This document shows positions 4,644-5,558 of a stretch of DNA of 5,558 nt, piece after piece. Every line of letters begins with the position of its first letter. The first letter of the stretch is position 1. The DNA comes from Lachnospiraceae bacterium (GTDB lineage Bacteria; Bacillota; Clostridia; Lachnospirales; Lachnospiraceae): assembly GCA_017444545.1 (NCBI GenBank), contig JAFSWJ010000348.1:1-5558 (forward strand), written 5' to 3'. The translations under genes and the position numbers were made by a program. Under the pieces are notes generated by a model. The model made no database searches, was not told where the DNA came from, and saw nothing but the letters and a program-made list of their open reading frames with translations.

Positions 4644-5558
4644 ATGTTTGATTTTTTTGTTCCGTTCATAACCTGCTTCGGCGCCAGCACCCTCTTTGGT
4701 CAGGGGGTGCTCCCGATGCTCCGAAAACTAAAAGCCAGACAGGTCGAAAGAGAAGAAGGCCCCGAATCCCACAAGGCCAAGACCGGCACGCCCACCATGG
4801 GAGGCATCATGTTCCTTATACCCTGGATCGTGGTCGTGTCCTTTTACCTGCCGGATCACAGGAACATCCTTCCCGTCCTTGTTGCGACCGTGGGCTTCGG
4901 TCTCATCGGCTTTGTTGATGATTTCATCAAGGTTGTGCTCAAAAGGAATCTCGGTCTGAAGGCTTATCAGAAATTCGGACTTCAGGTGATACTCGCTCTT
5001 ATTATCTGCGTGATCATCATGAATCATACGAACGTGTCCTTTGATATGAGGGTGCCTTTCACCTCCATCTTTACAAAAAGCGGCACACCCATCATGATCT
5101 CCCTGGGGCTCTTTGCCATACCCTTTGAGATCATAGCCTTTGGAGGAACGGTGAACGGAGCAAATTTCACTGACGGCCTGGATGGTCTGGCAGCCTTTGT
5201 CACTGCTGTGATATCCATATTTATGGCAGCAGCATCTGCCATAACCTCATCGGGGATAACTCCTGCGGCCTCTGCCATGATAGGAGGTCTTTTGGGATTT
5301 CTCATATACAACCATCATCCTGCAAAGGTCTTTATGGGGGATACGGGTTCCCTGGCGCTGGGAGGCTTTGTGGCATCTTCGGCCATCATGATGAACCTGC
5401 CGATCTACATCCTCATAGTGGCCTTTGTATATCTGGCCGAGGTCTGCTCGGTCATCATCCAGGTGCTGTATTTCAAGGCTACTCATGGAAAAAGGTTTTT
5501 CAGGATGGCTCCCATCCATCATCATTTCGAACTGCTTGGGTGGTCGGAGGTCAAAGTC
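4644..5558 (+). CDS. mraY: Phospho-N-acetylmuramoyl-pentapeptide-transferase MraY, partial (3' end missing)
   Basis: MraY is the integral membrane enzyme that transfers phospho-MurNAc-pentapeptide from its UDP carrier to undecaprenyl phosphate, making lipid I at the cytoplasmic face. The open frame runs 305 residues to the window edge without a stop; family members have about 320-330, so only the last stretch, probably the tenth membrane helix, is missing. Nine hydrophobic segments are visible (about 1-24, 51-69, 74-91, 111-127, 149-168, 181-200, 209-223, 235-251 and 253-277). Signature residues are KTGTPTMGG (46-54), the catalytic-site pair D92-D93, NFTDGLDGL (174-182), GDTGS (232-236) and the APIHHHFE loop (289-296, H292-H294). 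It lies 225 nt after the PBP gene, beyond the structured element, in the place where murE and murF often come first. Confidence 0.96.
   Translation, partial: MFDFFVPFITCFGASTLFGQGVLPMLRKLKARQVEREEGPESHKAKTGTPTMGGIMFLIPWIVVVSFYLPDHRNILPVLVATVGFGLIGFVDDFIKVVLKRNLGLKAYQKFGLQVILALIICVIIMNHTNVSFDMRVPFTSIFTKSGTPIMISLGLFAIPFEIIAFGGTVNGANFTDGLDGLAAFVTAVISIFMAAASAITSSGITPAASAMIGGLLGFLIYNHHPAKVFMGDTGSLALGGFVASSAIMMNLPIYILIVAFVYLAEVCSVIIQVLYFKATHGKRFFRMAPIHHHFELLGWSEVKV

Noticed and set aside
4618..4658. Terminator at the end of the structured element (T7 at 4652-4658)
   Set aside because: The T run is about 20 nt beyond the closing stem and inside the mraY coding sequence; the nearby TACATGTA palindrome is too short and weak to serve as a terminator stem.
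4445..4690. Minus-strand 81-codon frame covering the structured element
   Set aside because: It overlaps the mraY start, is rich in Arg, Pro, Ala and Ser as expected from GC-rich structured DNA, and shows no known domain. The RNA/repeat reading explains the sequence better.

Overview
The window holds the start of a division and cell wall (dcw) cluster, read left to right on the + strand: mraZ, rsmH (mraW), an ftsL-like gene, a class B penicillin-binding protein gene of the FtsI/SpoVD family, and mraY, which is cut by the right edge. Gene order, good Shine-Dalgarno sites, frequent AGG/AGA and ATA codons, and the class B PBP without a PASTA domain but with low-complexity tails suggest a Gram-positive Clostridia member, most likely Lachnospiraceae. 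That placement is inference; no species can be named.

Layout. Positions 1-37 carry a short tandem GC-rich repeat that resembles a dispersed Firmicute intergenic repeat. An intrinsic terminator at 81-116 probably closes a gene to the left of the window. Positions 117-246 are the control region of the cluster: two phased A-tracts, a plausible promoter (TTGATT-N17-TAGAAT), a second -10-like TATAAT, and five AAAGTGG-type boxes on a roughly 10/21-bp grid that match the known MraZ operator. The last box overlaps the probable mraZ ribosome binding site, so autoregulation by MraZ is expected.

The first four genes are tightly packed: mraZ and rsmH overlap by 4 nt, rsmH and ftsL by 1 nt, and ftsL and the PBP gene by 47 nt. 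MraZ regulates the cluster, RsmH methylates 16S rRNA, FtsL is a bitopic divisome protein, the PBP crosslinks septal or spore peptidoglycan, and MraY makes lipid I. The PBP is unusual: a strongly charged low-complexity insert lies just before the catalytic STMK motif, SpoVD-like cysteines lie near the active site, and the C-terminal tail has two kinds of short tandem repeat.

The compact organisation breaks between the PBP gene and mraY (4419-4643). After an AT-rich stretch comes a GC-rich (about 65%) element of about 170 nt, whose two ends pair over 14 bp and which contains further hairpins. All three non-Watson-Crick pairs checked are G-U in the + strand RNA, and the closing stem ends directly against the mraY ribosome binding site. 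It is either a mobile intergenic repeat or a structured leader RNA for mraY, and is the best candidate in this window for something undescribed. murE and murF, and a second PBP gene, are absent from this part of the cluster.
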